Positions 47,018-54,906 of a DNA stretch of 64,000 nucleotides are shown here, piece by piece (the stretch's first letter is position 1; every line of letters starts with the position of its first letter). The notes below the pieces were generated by a model. That model saw only the letters and a program-made list of their open reading frames with translations. It was not told where the DNA came from and searched no databases. This DNA is from Streptomyces sp. DH41 (lineage in GTDB: Bacteria; Actinomycetota; Actinomycetes; Streptomycetales; Streptomycetaceae). The position numbers and the translations under genes were made by a program. Location: the NCBI RefSeq assembly GCF_029813785.1, contig NZ_JARVKY010000015.1, positions 124,001 to 188,000 of the forward strand, written 5' to 3'.

Positions 47018-48022
47018 CTAGGGGGTGTCGTCGGCCCCGAGGACCTTCGTCTCCGTCTCGGGGTCCAGTCCGACCGGCGGCCGGTCCGGGCGCCTGGGCG
47101 CCGTGCCGCCGATGTCCCGCAGCCAGGTCCAGGTGTCGGCGACGGTGTCACCGGCCGGGCGGCAGTTCAGGCCGGTCGTCAGTGCCCGGGAGACGTCCGC
47201 GCCGTGCAGGGCGTCGTGCAGGTCGCTGCCCGGCGGTGTCCACACCGGTAGCTGCGTCCAGGGCTCGACGCCGGCGGCGAGGACGTCGTCGGGGGCGGTC
47301 CAGCGCAGCTCGGCCGGGCCGCCCGTGGCCGCGACGCAGGCTTCGAGCAGGGCGCCCATGGTGGTGTGCCCCGGTGGGGAGACCAGGTTGTACGGGCCGC
47401 TCAGCTCCCGTTCCACCGCGCCGAGCACCCAGTCGGCGAGGTCACGGACGTCGATGTACTGGAGGGGGAGGTCCCGGGGGCCCGGCGCGAGTACCGGGCC
47501 GCCGCGTGCGACGCGGTTCAGCCACCACGGCAGCCGCCCGATGTTCTCGTACGGGCCCAGGATCAGCCCGGAGCGGACCAGCACCGAGCGGTCCGCGCCG
47601 AAGGCGTCCAGGACGGCCAGTTCGGCGCCCCGCTTGTCGCGGGCGTAGTCGGTCTGCCCGGCGTCCGCCGAGGCGCCCTCGACGAGCGGGGCGTCCTCGG
47701 TGTACCCGGCGGGCGGGGCCCAGGCGTACACCGAGCAGCTCGACACGTACACGTACCGGCCGGCGCGGCCCCGCAGCAGCCGCGCCGTGTCCCGCACCGC
47801 GTGGGGCGCCGCCGACCAGGTGTCGACGACGGCGTCCCACGCGCCGTCGGCCAGGGCGGCGAGCCCGTCGGGTGCGGTGCGGTCGCCGCGCAGTGTCCGC
47901 ACCCCGGGCGGCGGCGCGTGCCGGCCGCGGTGGAAGACGGTCACCTCCCAGCCGCGTCCGAGCGCCGCCTCCACCACGGCCCGCCCCACGAACTCCGTAC
48001 CGCCCAGCACCAGTAGCCTCAT
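47018..48022 (-). CDS. NAD-dependent epimerase/dehydratase-family protein
   Basis: A 334-residue short-chain-type enzyme with a Rossmann start (MRLLVLGGTEFVGRAVVEA), YVYVSSCSVYA, the catalytic Tyr-x3-Lys in DYARDKRGAEL, and RSGLILGPYENIGRLPWWL. It resembles the atypical SDR group seen in isoflavone-reductase-like and sugar-nucleotide epimerases; substrate unknown. ATG 48022 is preferred to GTG 48031. The last four codons and the stop read GACACCCCCTAG, the same as the terminus of the MITE-like repeat at 59.1 kb. Confidence 0.92.
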   Translation of the reverse strand: MRLLVLGGTEFVGRAVVEAALGRGWEVTVFHRGRHAPPPGVRTLRGDRTAPDGLAALADGAWDAVVDTWSAAPHAVRDTARLLRGRAGRYVYVSSCSVYAWAPPAGYTEDAPLVEGASADAGQTDYARDKRGAELAVLDAFGADRSVLVRSGLILGPYENIGRLPWWLNRVARGGPVLAPGPRDLPLQYIDVRDLADWVLGAVERELSGPYNLVSPPGHTTMGALLEACVAATGGPAELRWTAPDDVLAAGVEPWTQLPVWTPPGSDLHDALHGADVSRALTTGLNCRPAGDTVADTWTWLRDIGGTAPRRPDRPPVGLDPETETKVLGADDTP

Positions 48023-48082
48023 GCGGGCCACTCTGCCCGGCGCGGGGGCCGCGGGGAATATCCGTCTGCCGACAGCAGAGGC

Positions 48083-48712
48083 TCAGCGGCCCTTGGGCGG
48101 CGTGTACTTGTAGCCGACGCGCCGGACGGTCTGGATCGTCCGGCGGTGCTCGGAGCCGAGCTTGCGGCGCAGCCGGGCCACGTGCACGTCGACGGTGCGG
48201 CCGTCGCCCACGTGGCCGTACCCCCACACCGTGGTGACCAGCTGGTCGCGGGTGTGCACGCGGTGCGGATGGGCGACGAGATGGGCGAGCAGTTCGAACT
48301 CCAGGTAGGTCAGGTCGAGTTCGCGGCCGTCCACCGCGGCGACGCGGCGCGCGGTGTCGATCCGGACGAGCGGGTCGCCCGGCCGTCCGTCGGTGCCCTC
48401 CCCGGTGTTCTCCGGTGCGGCGCCGGGCACGCCCACCGGCGGGAACGGAGGCTGCTGCTGGTCGGCCGGGACCAGCACCAGGTAGCCGACCATCGGAGGC
48501 CGGCCGGGCAGCGGGGGCAGGGCGTGCGGCGGAGCGGGCAGCCAGGTGGCGCCCGGCGGCAGCAGGGCCGCGACGTCCACCACCTCGTCGCGGTCGACGG
48601 CACGCAGCCGGTGCCGGTGGTCGCCGGCGCCGGGGAGGGCGGTGGCGGGGAGGGCGGTGGCGGAGGCGGGGGAGTCGAGGGTGACGGTGGACAGGGAACG
48701 GGTGGTCGCCAT
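48083..48712 (-). CDS. OmpR-type winged-helix regulator without receiver domain
   Basis: A 209-residue protein. The C-terminal 95 residues are a clean OmpR/PhoB DNA-binding domain (VDGRELDLTYLEFELLAHLVAHP, HTRDQLVTTVWGYGHVGDGRTV, DVHVARLRRKLGSEHRRTIQTVRRVGYKY, in pieces). The N-terminal 115 residues are Pro/Ala-rich and have no receiver fold or phosphoacceptor Asp, so its activity is not controlled by a histidine kinase in the usual way. It is preceded by a 120-base leader and a possible short upstream peptide. Targets unknown. Confidence 0.92.
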   Translation of the reverse strand: MATTRSLSTVTLDSPASATALPATALPGAGDHRHRLRAVDRDEVVDVAALLPPGATWLPAPPHALPPLPGRPPMVGYLVLVPADQQQPPFPPVGVPGAAPENTGEGTDGRPGDPLVRIDTARRVAAVDGRELDLTYLEFELLAHLVAHPHRVHTRDQLVTTVWGYGHVGDGRTVDVHVARLRRKLGSEHRRTIQTVRRVGYKYTPPKGR

Positions 48713-48833
48713 GAGACGTCAGCTCTTTCGCGCGAGAGGTTCGTCGGGAGGGGCGACGGGCGCGATGTCGTGGTCGGGCGCGTCGCGGGACGTACGTCGT
48801 GCGCGCCGGGCGAAGGCCTGGGGGTACGGCTTT

Positions 48834-48956
48834 CTAGCGGGCCGGCGCGTTCGTCGCGCGGCAACAGACCCGGTCGAAGTCGTCGTGCTGACGGGAGGGC
48901 CAGAAGGGTTCGAGGTCGTGGCGACCCGTCACCGCGTTCTTCCGGAAGCCGACCAT
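48834..48956 (-). CDS. Possible Cys-containing leader peptide upstream of the winged-helix regulator
   Basis: A 40-codon frame (ATG 48956; a GTG eight codons in, after GGAAGA, would give 32). The C-terminal part reads SRQHDDFDRVCCRATNAPAR, which resembles the R-x-H-x-D-[LF]-x-R...C pattern of annotated actinobacterial leader peptides that control genes by ribosome stalling or attenuation at Cys codons. It ends about 120 bases before the regulator ATG. The ribosome site for the ATG is poor. Confidence 0.4.
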   Translation of the reverse strand: MVGFRKNAVTGRHDLEPFWPSRQHDDFDRVCCRATNAPAR

Positions 48957-49067
48957 GGGCCCATTGAAGCAGACGGTGGCGCGGGAGAGGAGAGGTCTCT
49001 CACTGGGTGGACGCCGACCGGCGTGCGGCGGGCCCGGCCCGGTCGTCCCGCACGGTGGCGACGCGAA

Positions 49068-49096
49068 GGGGCGTCCACCGTCGTGGTGGACGCCCC
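49068..49096 (-). terminator. Hairpin terminator of glnII
   Basis: Perfect 12-bp arms GGGGCGTCCACC (49068-49079) and GGTGGACGCCCC (49085-49096), 5-nt loop, 22 bases past the stop. Confidence 0.85.
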
Positions 49097-49117
49097 GGTA
49101 CGCGATTCGGGCGCGGA

Positions 49118-50149
49118 TCAGACCTGGCCGGCCTTCTCCAGCGCGGAGCAGCAGGTGTCCACCATCAGGCGGGTCACCACGTACGGGTCGACGTTGGCGT
49201 TCGGACGGCGGTCCTCGATGTAGCCCTTGCCGTCCTTCTCGACCTGCCACGGGATGCGGACCGAGGCACCGCGGTCGGAGACGCCGTAGGAGTACTCGTT
49301 CCACGGCGCGGTCTCGTGCAGGCCGGTCAGGCGGTCGTCGATGCCGGCGCCGTAGTTCTTGACGTGGTCCATCGGCTTGGAGCCCTCACCGAGCGACTCG
49401 CAGGCGGTGATGATCGCGTCGTAGCCCTCGCGCATCGCCTTGGTGGAGAAGTTGGTGTGCGCGCCCGCGCCGTTCCAGTCGCCCTTGACCGGCTTGGGGT
49501 CCAGGGTGGCGGAGACCTCGAAGTCCTCGGCGGTGCGGTAGAGCAGCCAGCGGGCCACCCACAGCTGGTCGGAGACCTCCAGCGGCGACAGCGGGCCGAC
49601 CTGGAACTCCCACTGGCCCGGCATGACCTCGGCGTTGATGCCGGAGATGCCGAGACCGGCCTTCAGGCAGTTCTCCAGGTGCGCCTCGACGATGTCACGG
49701 CCGAAGATCTCGTCCGAGCCGACACCGCAGTAGTAGCCGCCCTGCGCGGCCGGGAAGCCGCCCTCGGGGAAGCCGAGCGGGCGGGCGCCCTTGAAGAAGG
49801 TGTACTCCTGCTCGATGCCGAAGACCGGCTCCTGCGCGGCGAACCGCTCGGCGAGCTCGGCCAGCGCGGCACGGGTGTTGGTCGGGTGCGGGGTCATGTC
49901 CGTGTCCAGGACCTCGCACAGCACCAGGATGTCGTCGCCGCCGCGGATCGGGTCGGGGCAGGAGAAGACCGGCTTGAGCACGCAGTCCGAGGAGCTGCCC
50001 TCGGCCTGGTTGGTGGAGGAGCCGTCGAAGCCCCAGAGCGGCAGGGCGTCCAGACCGGCGGGGGCGTCCGTGATGATCTTCGTCTTGGAACGGAGCTTGG
50101 CCGTCGGCTCGGTGCCGTCGATCCAGATGTACTCGGCCTTGAAGGTCAC
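49118..50149 (-). CDS. glnII: Glutamine synthetase type II (eukaryote-like)
   Basis: A 343-residue GSII enzyme making glutamine from glutamate, ammonia and ATP. It lacks the GSI adenylylation loop and so escapes GlnE. Signature regions: LPLWGFDGSSTNQAEGSSSD, FGIEQEYTFF, GINAEVMPGQWEFQVGP, GAGAHTNFSTKAMR and RGASVRIPWQV. The start is GTG 50149 (TFKAEYIWIDG), after AAGGAT; the upstream ATG at 50182 would add 11 atypical residues. A four-half-site GlnR box lies 99 bases upstream, so it is expected to be induced in nitrogen limitation. Confidence 0.97.
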   Translation of the reverse strand: MTFKAEYIWIDGTEPTAKLRSKTKIITDAPAGLDALPLWGFDGSSTNQAEGSSSDCVLKPVFSCPDPIRGGDDILVLCEVLDTDMTPHPTNTRAALAELAERFAAQEPVFGIEQEYTFFKGARPLGFPEGGFPAAQGGYYCGVGSDEIFGRDIVEAHLENCLKAGLGISGINAEVMPGQWEFQVGPLSPLEVSDQLWVARWLLYRTAEDFEVSATLDPKPVKGDWNGAGAHTNFSTKAMREGYDAIITACESLGEGSKPMDHVKNYGAGIDDRLTGLHETAPWNEYSYGVSDRGASVRIPWQVEKDGKGYIEDRRPNANVDPYVVTRLMVDTCCSALEKAGQV

Positions 50150-50247
50150 GGGGACACATCCTTCGGGTGGGTCTGGGCGCACTGCGGGTGCTGCGGCGCT
50201 GCGGCATCGGGGCGCCGCTCTACTGCCGTGCAGCGTGCCAACAGGCG

Positions 50248-50285
50248 ATTTCCCGTCCGTTGCCCGTATGTGAACCCCGTGTTAC
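50248..50285 (-). promoter_or_regulatory. GlnR box of glnII
   Basis: On the minus strand: GTAAC-N6-TTCAC-N6-GCAAC-N6-GAAAT, the exact four-half-site spacing of the Streptomyces GlnR consensus (gTnAC-n6-GaAAC repeated). Confidence 0.88.
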
Positions 50286-50509
50286 CTGGGGTCGGTGTGG
50301 CGCGTCTCTCAAGGCTCCCGCCCGGCCTCGGCCCGGACCGGTCCGCCGCCTCAGCGGTGTCCTCCACGGTCACACTCACCTGGGAACGCCGCTCGGTGTC
50401 CGTGAACAGGGTCGCGGTGAGCCGTGTACAGCCCTCGCCCTGGTCGATCAGGGCGGCGGAGGGTGACAGCGTGGAACGCTCCGAGCCGCGGCGTGCGGCA
50501 AGTCATCAC

Positions 50510-50869
50510 CTAACGGGACAGGGCGTCCCGAACAGCCTCGTCGGTGCGGCCCACGACGGCCGTTCCGTCGTCCGCCGTGATGATCGGGCGCTGGATCAGT
50601 TTCGGGTGCTCGGCGAGCGCCGTGACCCAGCGGTCACGTGACGCCTCGTCACGGGGCCAGTCCTTCAGGCCCAATTCCTTGGCGGCGGCCTCCTGGGTGC
50701 GGGTGATGTCCCACGGTTCGAGGCCGAGACGGGTGAGCACCTCGCGGATCTCGTCCTCGCTCGGTACGTCCTCCAGGTAGCGGCGGACGGTGTAGTCGGC
50801 GCCCTCGGCGTCGAGCAGGCTGATCGCGCTGCGGCACTTCGAGCAGGCCGGGTTGATCCAGATCTCCAT
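50510..50869 (-). CDS. ArsC/Spx-family arsenate-reductase-like protein
   Basis: A 119-residue thioredoxin-fold protein (MEIWINPACSKCRSAISLLDAEG) of the ArsC/YffB family, with the Cys-x2-Cys motif at residues 10-13. DVPSEDEIREVLTRLGLEPWDITR and the conserved IQRPIITADDGTAVVGR are present. No arsenic-resistance genes are nearby; many relatives are general thiol oxidoreductases, so arsenate reduction is not assured. ATG 50869 is the family start. Confidence 0.92.
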   Translation of the reverse strand: MEIWINPACSKCRSAISLLDAEGADYTVRRYLEDVPSEDEIREVLTRLGLEPWDITRTQEAAAKELGLKDWPRDEASRDRWVTALAEHPKLIQRPIITADDGTAVVGRTDEAVRDALSR

Positions 50870-50970
50870 GCCGCACACGGTAGCCCGAGGGTGCGGGAAC
50901 TCGTTCGCCCCGTGTGTCACAGCGACCCCGAAAGGCCTTGTGGCCAGGGACGTTTGTCAGTGGTGGGCGG

Positions 50971-50976
50971 TAAAAT
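50971..50976 (+). promoter_or_regulatory. -10 box of a probable leaderless transcript
   Basis: TAAAAT ends six bases before the ATG at 50983, the spacing expected when transcription begins at the A of the start codon. No ribosome site is present and no clear -35 is seen. Confidence 0.55.
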
Positions 50977-50982
50977 AGAAGC

Positions 50983-51357
50983 ATGTTCGAGGGTGTCGCC
51001 GGGGGGTCCGGACGGCGCCCTGACCGCGACAGGAGGATGCCCGTGCCCGCTGCCGCACTGAAGCCGAAGCCGTTGCCCACCCAGTCCACCGCCAAGCGGC
51101 CCGTCCTGCTCGACTCGCCGTACGAACCCGTGGAGAAGCGTCCGCTGCCGGCGGGCCGCCCCCGCGAGTGGTACGTCACGCACAACCGCCGGCTCAAGGC
51201 GATGCGGCTCGCCATCGCCCTGCTCGACTCCGGTGTCCACCTGCCCGACCAGGCCCGCAACGAGAAGATCCGCACCACGGCGCAGCTGATCGGCGTCCAC
51301 CCGCCGTCGGCCACCACGTGCCACATGGTGCGGGCGTTCATGCGCTACAACCGCTGA
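50983..51357 (+). CDS. Conserved small actinobacterial protein of unknown function
   Basis: A 124-residue basic protein with no signal peptide or membrane segment. The N-terminal 40 residues are Pro/Arg-rich; the C-terminal part (REWYVTHNRRLKAMRLAIALLDSGVHLPDQ and KIRTTAQLIGVHPPSATTCHMV) looks helical and could bind nucleic acid. Start at 50983 fits the leaderless -10 box; an internal ATG at 51037 is an alternative. I do not recognise a family with a known role. Confidence 0.85.
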   Translation: MFEGVAGGSGRRPDRDRRMPVPAAALKPKPLPTQSTAKRPVLLDSPYEPVEKRPLPAGRPREWYVTHNRRLKAMRLAIALLDSGVHLPDQARNEKIRTTAQLIGVHPPSATTCHMVRAFMRYNR

Positions 51358-51367
51358 AGCCGTCACC

Positions 51368-51405
51368 GTCGCCGGGCGCCCTCGTTCCATGAGGCGCCCG
51401 GCGAC
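51368..51405 (+). terminator. Hairpin terminator
   Basis: Perfect 13-bp arms GTCGCCGGGCGCC (51368-51380) and GGCGCCCGGCGAC (51393-51405), 11 bases past the stop at 51357. Confidence 0.8.
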
Positions 51406-51545
51406 GCCGTGCCGCGCGCCGGCCCGGCGCTGAGGCAGTATGGGCGCGTGAGGGCATCGCCCTCATCGCGAAGTCCTCATGTTCCGGCGGTACTTGTGCC
51501 GCGGGTCACGCGGTTGCGTCCCTGCCCAAGGAGAAGGTACGACGG

Positions 51546-52793
51546 TTGGCTGAGGAGAGGACGGTCCCGGTCCCGTCGGCCTGGATGACGCCGTCCGGCC
51601 GCTACGGACGCGCCGTCGCCCGGGCGTGCGACACGGGTATGGCGCTGGTGGTCCTGGTGGCGGCCTGGTACTACGGCGCCGAGTACGACCTGCCGCTGGG
51701 CTGGCTGATGGCACTGTGCCTGCTGGCCCGCAGACGGTACCCCGGCACGGTCATGTCGGTCGTCCTCGCGCTGAGCGCCGTCCAGCTCGCCCTGCACGAC
51801 CTCCCCGAAGAGCCGCTGGCGTCGGCACCCGCCTCGTACAACGCGGCCGTGCTGTTCGCCATGATGTCGGTCGTCCACCATTCCCGCACCACCTGGATGC
51901 CGTATCTCGCGGGCGCCGTGGTGCTGCTGGCGACGGCGGCCGGGACGGTGGGGATGCCACCCCTCGGTATCGAGCCGTTCGCCGACCTCGAAACACTCCC
52001 GATCTTCTGGGGACTGACGCTGACGGTCTGGCTGACGGCCTTCGCCCTGCACACGAGGCGCCTGTACGCCGAGAGCCAGGCGGCCCGTGCCCGGCACGCA
52101 GAGCGGGAGCAGGAGCAGCGCGTCCGGCTGGCCGCGGCCCGGGAGCGGGCCGAGATCGCCCGTGAACTGCACGACGTGGTGGCGCACAGCCTGGCCGTGA
52201 TGATCCTCCAGGCCGACGGCGCCGAGTCGGTGCTGCGGAAGTCGCCGGACATGGCGGAGTCCGCGCTGAGGACGATCGCCGCCACGGGCCGGGACGCCAT
52301 CGACGACATGCACCGCATCGTCCGGGTGCTGCGCGAGGGAAACCCGGACTCCGGCGACCCGGACTCCGCCGGTGGCGGCCCGCCACGGCGTCTGGTCACC
52401 CTCGACGAGATCAAGGTCGTCGCCGAACGCGCGCGGGCCGCCGGGCTGACCGTGGACGTGTCGGTCGAGGTCGGCGAAGGACGGCTGTCACCGGCGGAGG
52501 AGATGACGGCCTTCCGTATCGTCCAGGAGTGCCTCACGAACGTGCTCCGCCACGCCGGGGCCGGGGCCGGGGTCGACATCCGGCTCCATGAGGAGCGGGG
52601 CACACTGCTGATCAGTGTGGTCGACGACGGAGCGGGCACCCTCGCCGGCCGCGGCGTCGGCGGGCGTCTGGGAGGGAACGGACTCGTGGGGATGCGGGAG
52701 CGCGTGGAACTGGCCGGCGGCGGCTTCGAGGCCGGCCCCCGGCTCGGCAGCGGATGGCACGTACGTGCCTCGATTCCGACAAGGACGAAGTGA
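51546..52793 (+). CDS. Sensor histidine kinase (HisKA_3 class)
   Basis: A 415-residue kinase. The first 170 residues contain about five membrane helices with short loops (GMALVVLVAAWYYGA, AVVLLATAAGTVG, PIFWGLTLTVWLTAFAL), followed by a coiled segment and the phosphoacceptor region ERAEIARELHDVVAHSLAVM. ATPase motifs ECLTNVLRHAG and VVDDGAG plus GNGLVGMRERVELAGG are complete. The start is TTG 51546, after GAGAAGG. Its stop overlaps the response-regulator ATG, and an ABC transporter follows downstream, a combination common in peptide-antibiotic or envelope-stress sensing (inference). Confidence 0.94.
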   Translation: MAEERTVPVPSAWMTPSGRYGRAVARACDTGMALVVLVAAWYYGAEYDLPLGWLMALCLLARRRYPGTVMSVVLALSAVQLALHDLPEEPLASAPASYNAAVLFAMMSVVHHSRTTWMPYLAGAVVLLATAAGTVGMPPLGIEPFADLETLPIFWGLTLTVWLTAFALHTRRLYAESQAARARHAEREQEQRVRLAAARERAEIARELHDVVAHSLAVMILQADGAESVLRKSPDMAESALRTIAATGRDAIDDMHRIVRVLREGNPDSGDPDSAGGGPPRRLVTLDEIKVVAERARAAGLTVDVSVEVGEGRLSPAEEMTAFRIVQECLTNVLRHAGAGAGVDIRLHEERGTLLISVVDDGAGTLAGRGVGGRLGGNGLVGMRERVELAGGGFEAGPRLGSGWHVRASIPTRTK

Positions 52794-53467
52794 TGACGCG
52801 GACGGACAGGCCGATCCGGGTGGCCGTGGTGGACGACCAGCCGCTGATCCGGGCCGGTTTCTCCATGGTGCTGGCCGGTCAGGACGACATCGAGGTCGTC
52901 GGTGAGGCGGAGAACGGGGCGGACGCTCTCGATCTGCTGCGAAAGGTCGAGGCGGACGTCGTCATCATGGACGTCCGCATGCCCGTCATGGACGGCATCC
53001 AGGCCACGGAGCAGCTGATGCGGCGTGACGACCCGCCCGGCGTGCTGGTGCTGACCACCTTCGACAACGACGAGGACGCCTTCGCGGCGCTGCGCGCCGG
53101 AGCCGGCGGCTTCCTGCTGAAGAACGCTCCCGCAGCGGAGGTCGTGAACGCCATCCGGGTCCTGGCCGCGGGGGAGTCGGTGGTGGCGCCGCGCATCACC
53201 CGGCTGCTCCTCGACCGGGTCTCCGACCGGCTGGGACCGGCCAACGGACAGGCCGAACGGCTGGACGCCCTCACCGCGCGCGAGCGGGACGTGCTCGCCC
53301 TGGTCGCCCGGGGACTGTCCAACGCCGAGATCGCGGCGGACCTGTATGTCGCGGAGGCCACGGTGAAGACGCACCTGGGCAACCTCATGGCCAAACTGCA
53401 CCTGCGGGACCGCGCCCAGGCCGTCGTGTTCGCCTATGAGTCCGGACTGGTCCGTCCCTCCCCCTGA
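52793..53467 (+). CDS. NarL/LuxR-family response regulator
   Basis: A 224-residue regulator with the receiver start IRVAVVDDQPLIRAGFSMVL, phosphoacceptor Asp in VVIMDVRMPVMDG, and a LuxR DNA-binding end (LTARERDVLALVARGLSNAEIAADLYVAEATVKTHLGNLMAKL, in pieces). The ATG overlaps the kinase stop. Its own stop is inside a CCCCC-TGA-GGGGG palindrome, which may be a binding site for this or a similar regulator controlling the genes downstream. Confidence 0.95.
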   Translation: MTRTDRPIRVAVVDDQPLIRAGFSMVLAGQDDIEVVGEAENGADALDLLRKVEADVVIMDVRMPVMDGIQATEQLMRRDDPPGVLVLTTFDNDEDAFAALRAGAGGFLLKNAPAAEVVNAIRVLAAGESVVAPRITRLLLDRVSDRLGPANGQAERLDALTARERDVLALVARGLSNAEIAADLYVAEATVKTHLGNLMAKLHLRDRAQAVVFAYESGLVRPSP

Positions 53468-53505
53468 GGGGGCAGACGCGTCCCCGGGTTCTGCCCCTGA
53501 GGGGG
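53460..53505. promoter_or_regulatory. Two CCCC-TGA-GGGG palindromes after the response-regulator gene
   Basis: CCCCC-TGA-GGGGG at 53460-53472 and CCCC-TGA-GGGGG at 53494-53505; centres 33 bp apart, about three helical turns. They lie before the small anchored protein and ABC genes. Operator role is inferred; a terminator function is less likely because each stem is only four to five base pairs with a 3-nt centre. Confidence 0.5.
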
Positions 53506-53669
53506 CGGAGGCGCGGCCGGGTCCTGCCACCGAGGGTGCGGGAACCACCCCGTCCGGCGTGCCAGATCGGCGCCCCGTATCTCGGATTCGTGGCCGATGC
53601 CCGGCGGGCCGCCGAACTCCAGACTTCTCACTGTCGCCGAACGCGGCCGAGAAGACACCGGAGGACCCG

Positions 53670-54110
53670 ATGAACGCCACGCCCACCACGCCCGCCACGC
53701 GCAACCGCAAGCGGAACCGTCTCGTCGTCGCCGCGGTCACGGCGGTGACCGCCGCGGCCCTGCTCGCCGGGGCGGCGTACTGGTGGCAGGACCGCGACGA
53801 GCTCAGCCAGGCGTCCGCCGACGACTGCCGGCTGGCGCAGCGCATCGTCACCGAGGCCGAGGAGATCTCCACCGGCCCCGTGCCGGACGCGGAGAAGTGG
53901 TGGCGGGAGACCGGCGACGAGCGCCGCGCGCAGATGAAGGACGGCTACCTCGGAGCCAAGATCTCCCGGTACGAGGGGTGGGCGCTCGAGACCGCCAGGA
54001 AGTCCCCCGAAGCGCCGTCCGCGAAGGACGTGCAGAACCTCCAGGACGAGGCGCGGGGACACTGCTCGGACTCCGGCGTCACCCTGTCCATGCCGCCGCT
54101 CGGCTCCTGA
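53670..54110 (+). CDS. Small membrane-anchored extracytoplasmic protein
   Basis: A 146-residue protein of unknown family. A basic Thr/Arg-rich start is followed by one hydrophobic helix (about residues 18-38, LVVAAVTAVTAAALLAGAAY), then a charged domain with two Cys (SADDCRLAQR, ARGHCSDSG). GGAGG precedes ATG 53670. It lies between the two-component system and the ABC transporter, 25 bases before the ATPase gene, so it may be an accessory sensor or transporter subunit. Confidence 0.87.
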   Translation: MNATPTTPATRNRKRNRLVVAAVTAVTAAALLAGAAYWWQDRDELSQASADDCRLAQRIVTEAEEISTGPVPDAEKWWRETGDERRAQMKDGYLGAKISRYEGWALETARKSPEAPSAKDVQNLQDEARGHCSDSGVTLSMPPLGS

Positions 54111-54135
54111 CCCGGACCGCGCGGGAACCGCCCCC

Positions 54136-54906
54136 ATGGCTCTCCACACCGCCACCGGCGGCCACTCACCGGACGACGTCATCACCGCCACCGCCCTGGT
54201 GAAGACCTACCGTCAGGGCACCTCGGAGGTACGGGCCCTCGACGAGGTGTCCGTCGGTGTCCGGCGCGCCCGGTTCACCGCCGTCGTCGGCCCCTCCGGG
54301 TCCGGGAAGTCGACACTGATGCACTGCGTCGCCGGACTCGACACCGTCACCTCCGGCAGCGTCGTCCTGGACGGAACGGAGATCACCGGGCTGCCCGACC
54401 GGCAGCTGACCCGGGTGCGCCGGGAGCGGATCGGGTTCGTCTTCCAGTCGTTCAACCTGCTGCCGCAGCTGACGGCCTACGAGAACATCGTGCTGCCCCT
54501 CACCCTGTCCGGCCGCCGGCGCCCGAACCGCGGCACGGTGGACCACATCTGCGAAGTCCTGGGCATCGCGCACCGGTTGTCGCACCGCCCCGCCGAGCTG
54601 TCCGGGGGCCAGCAGCAGCGGGTCGCCGTGGCACGGGCGCTGGTGGCCCGGCCGGCCGTGGTCTTCGCCGACGAACCCACCGGCAACCTCGACTCCCGGT
54701 CCGGAGCCGAAGTCCTCGCCATGCTGCGCCAGTCCGTCGACGACCTCGGCCAGACGGTCGTGATGGTCACCCACGACCCCGCGGCCGCGTGGTACGCCGA
54801 CCGGGTACTGACTCTCGCGGACGGACGCGTGGTGAAGGACGAGCACACCGACCCCTGCGGACGGGCCGCCGCACTCGCCACCGACGTCATGGGGAGGCGG
54901 CGATGA
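54136..54906 (+). CDS. ABC transporter ATP-binding protein, MacB/LolD type
   Basis: A 256-residue ATPase with Walker A GPSGSGKST, FQSFNLLPQLTAYENIVLP, signature LSGGQQQRVAVARAL and Walker B VVFADEPTGNLDS, the text typical of the MacB/LolD/FtsE-like group that pairs with FtsX-domain permeases. It overlaps the permease gene by four bases (ATGA). Such pairs export peptides or lipoproteins, or drive cell-envelope mechanotransmission. Confidence 0.95.
   Translation: MALHTATGGHSPDDVITATALVKTYRQGTSEVRALDEVSVGVRRARFTAVVGPSGSGKSTLMHCVAGLDTVTSGSVVLDGTEITGLPDRQLTRVRRERIGFVFQSFNLLPQLTAYENIVLPLTLSGRRRPNRGTVDHICEVLGIAHRLSHRPAELSGGQQQRVAVARALVARPAVVFADEPTGNLDSRSGAEVLAMLRQSVDDLGQTVVMVTHDPAAAWYADRVLTLADGRVVKDEHTDPCGRAAALATDVMGRRR

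Noticed and set aside
50510..50869. Arsenic-resistance locus
   Set aside because: Only a single ArsC-family gene; no efflux pump or ArsR gene nearby, and the family includes general thiol proteins.
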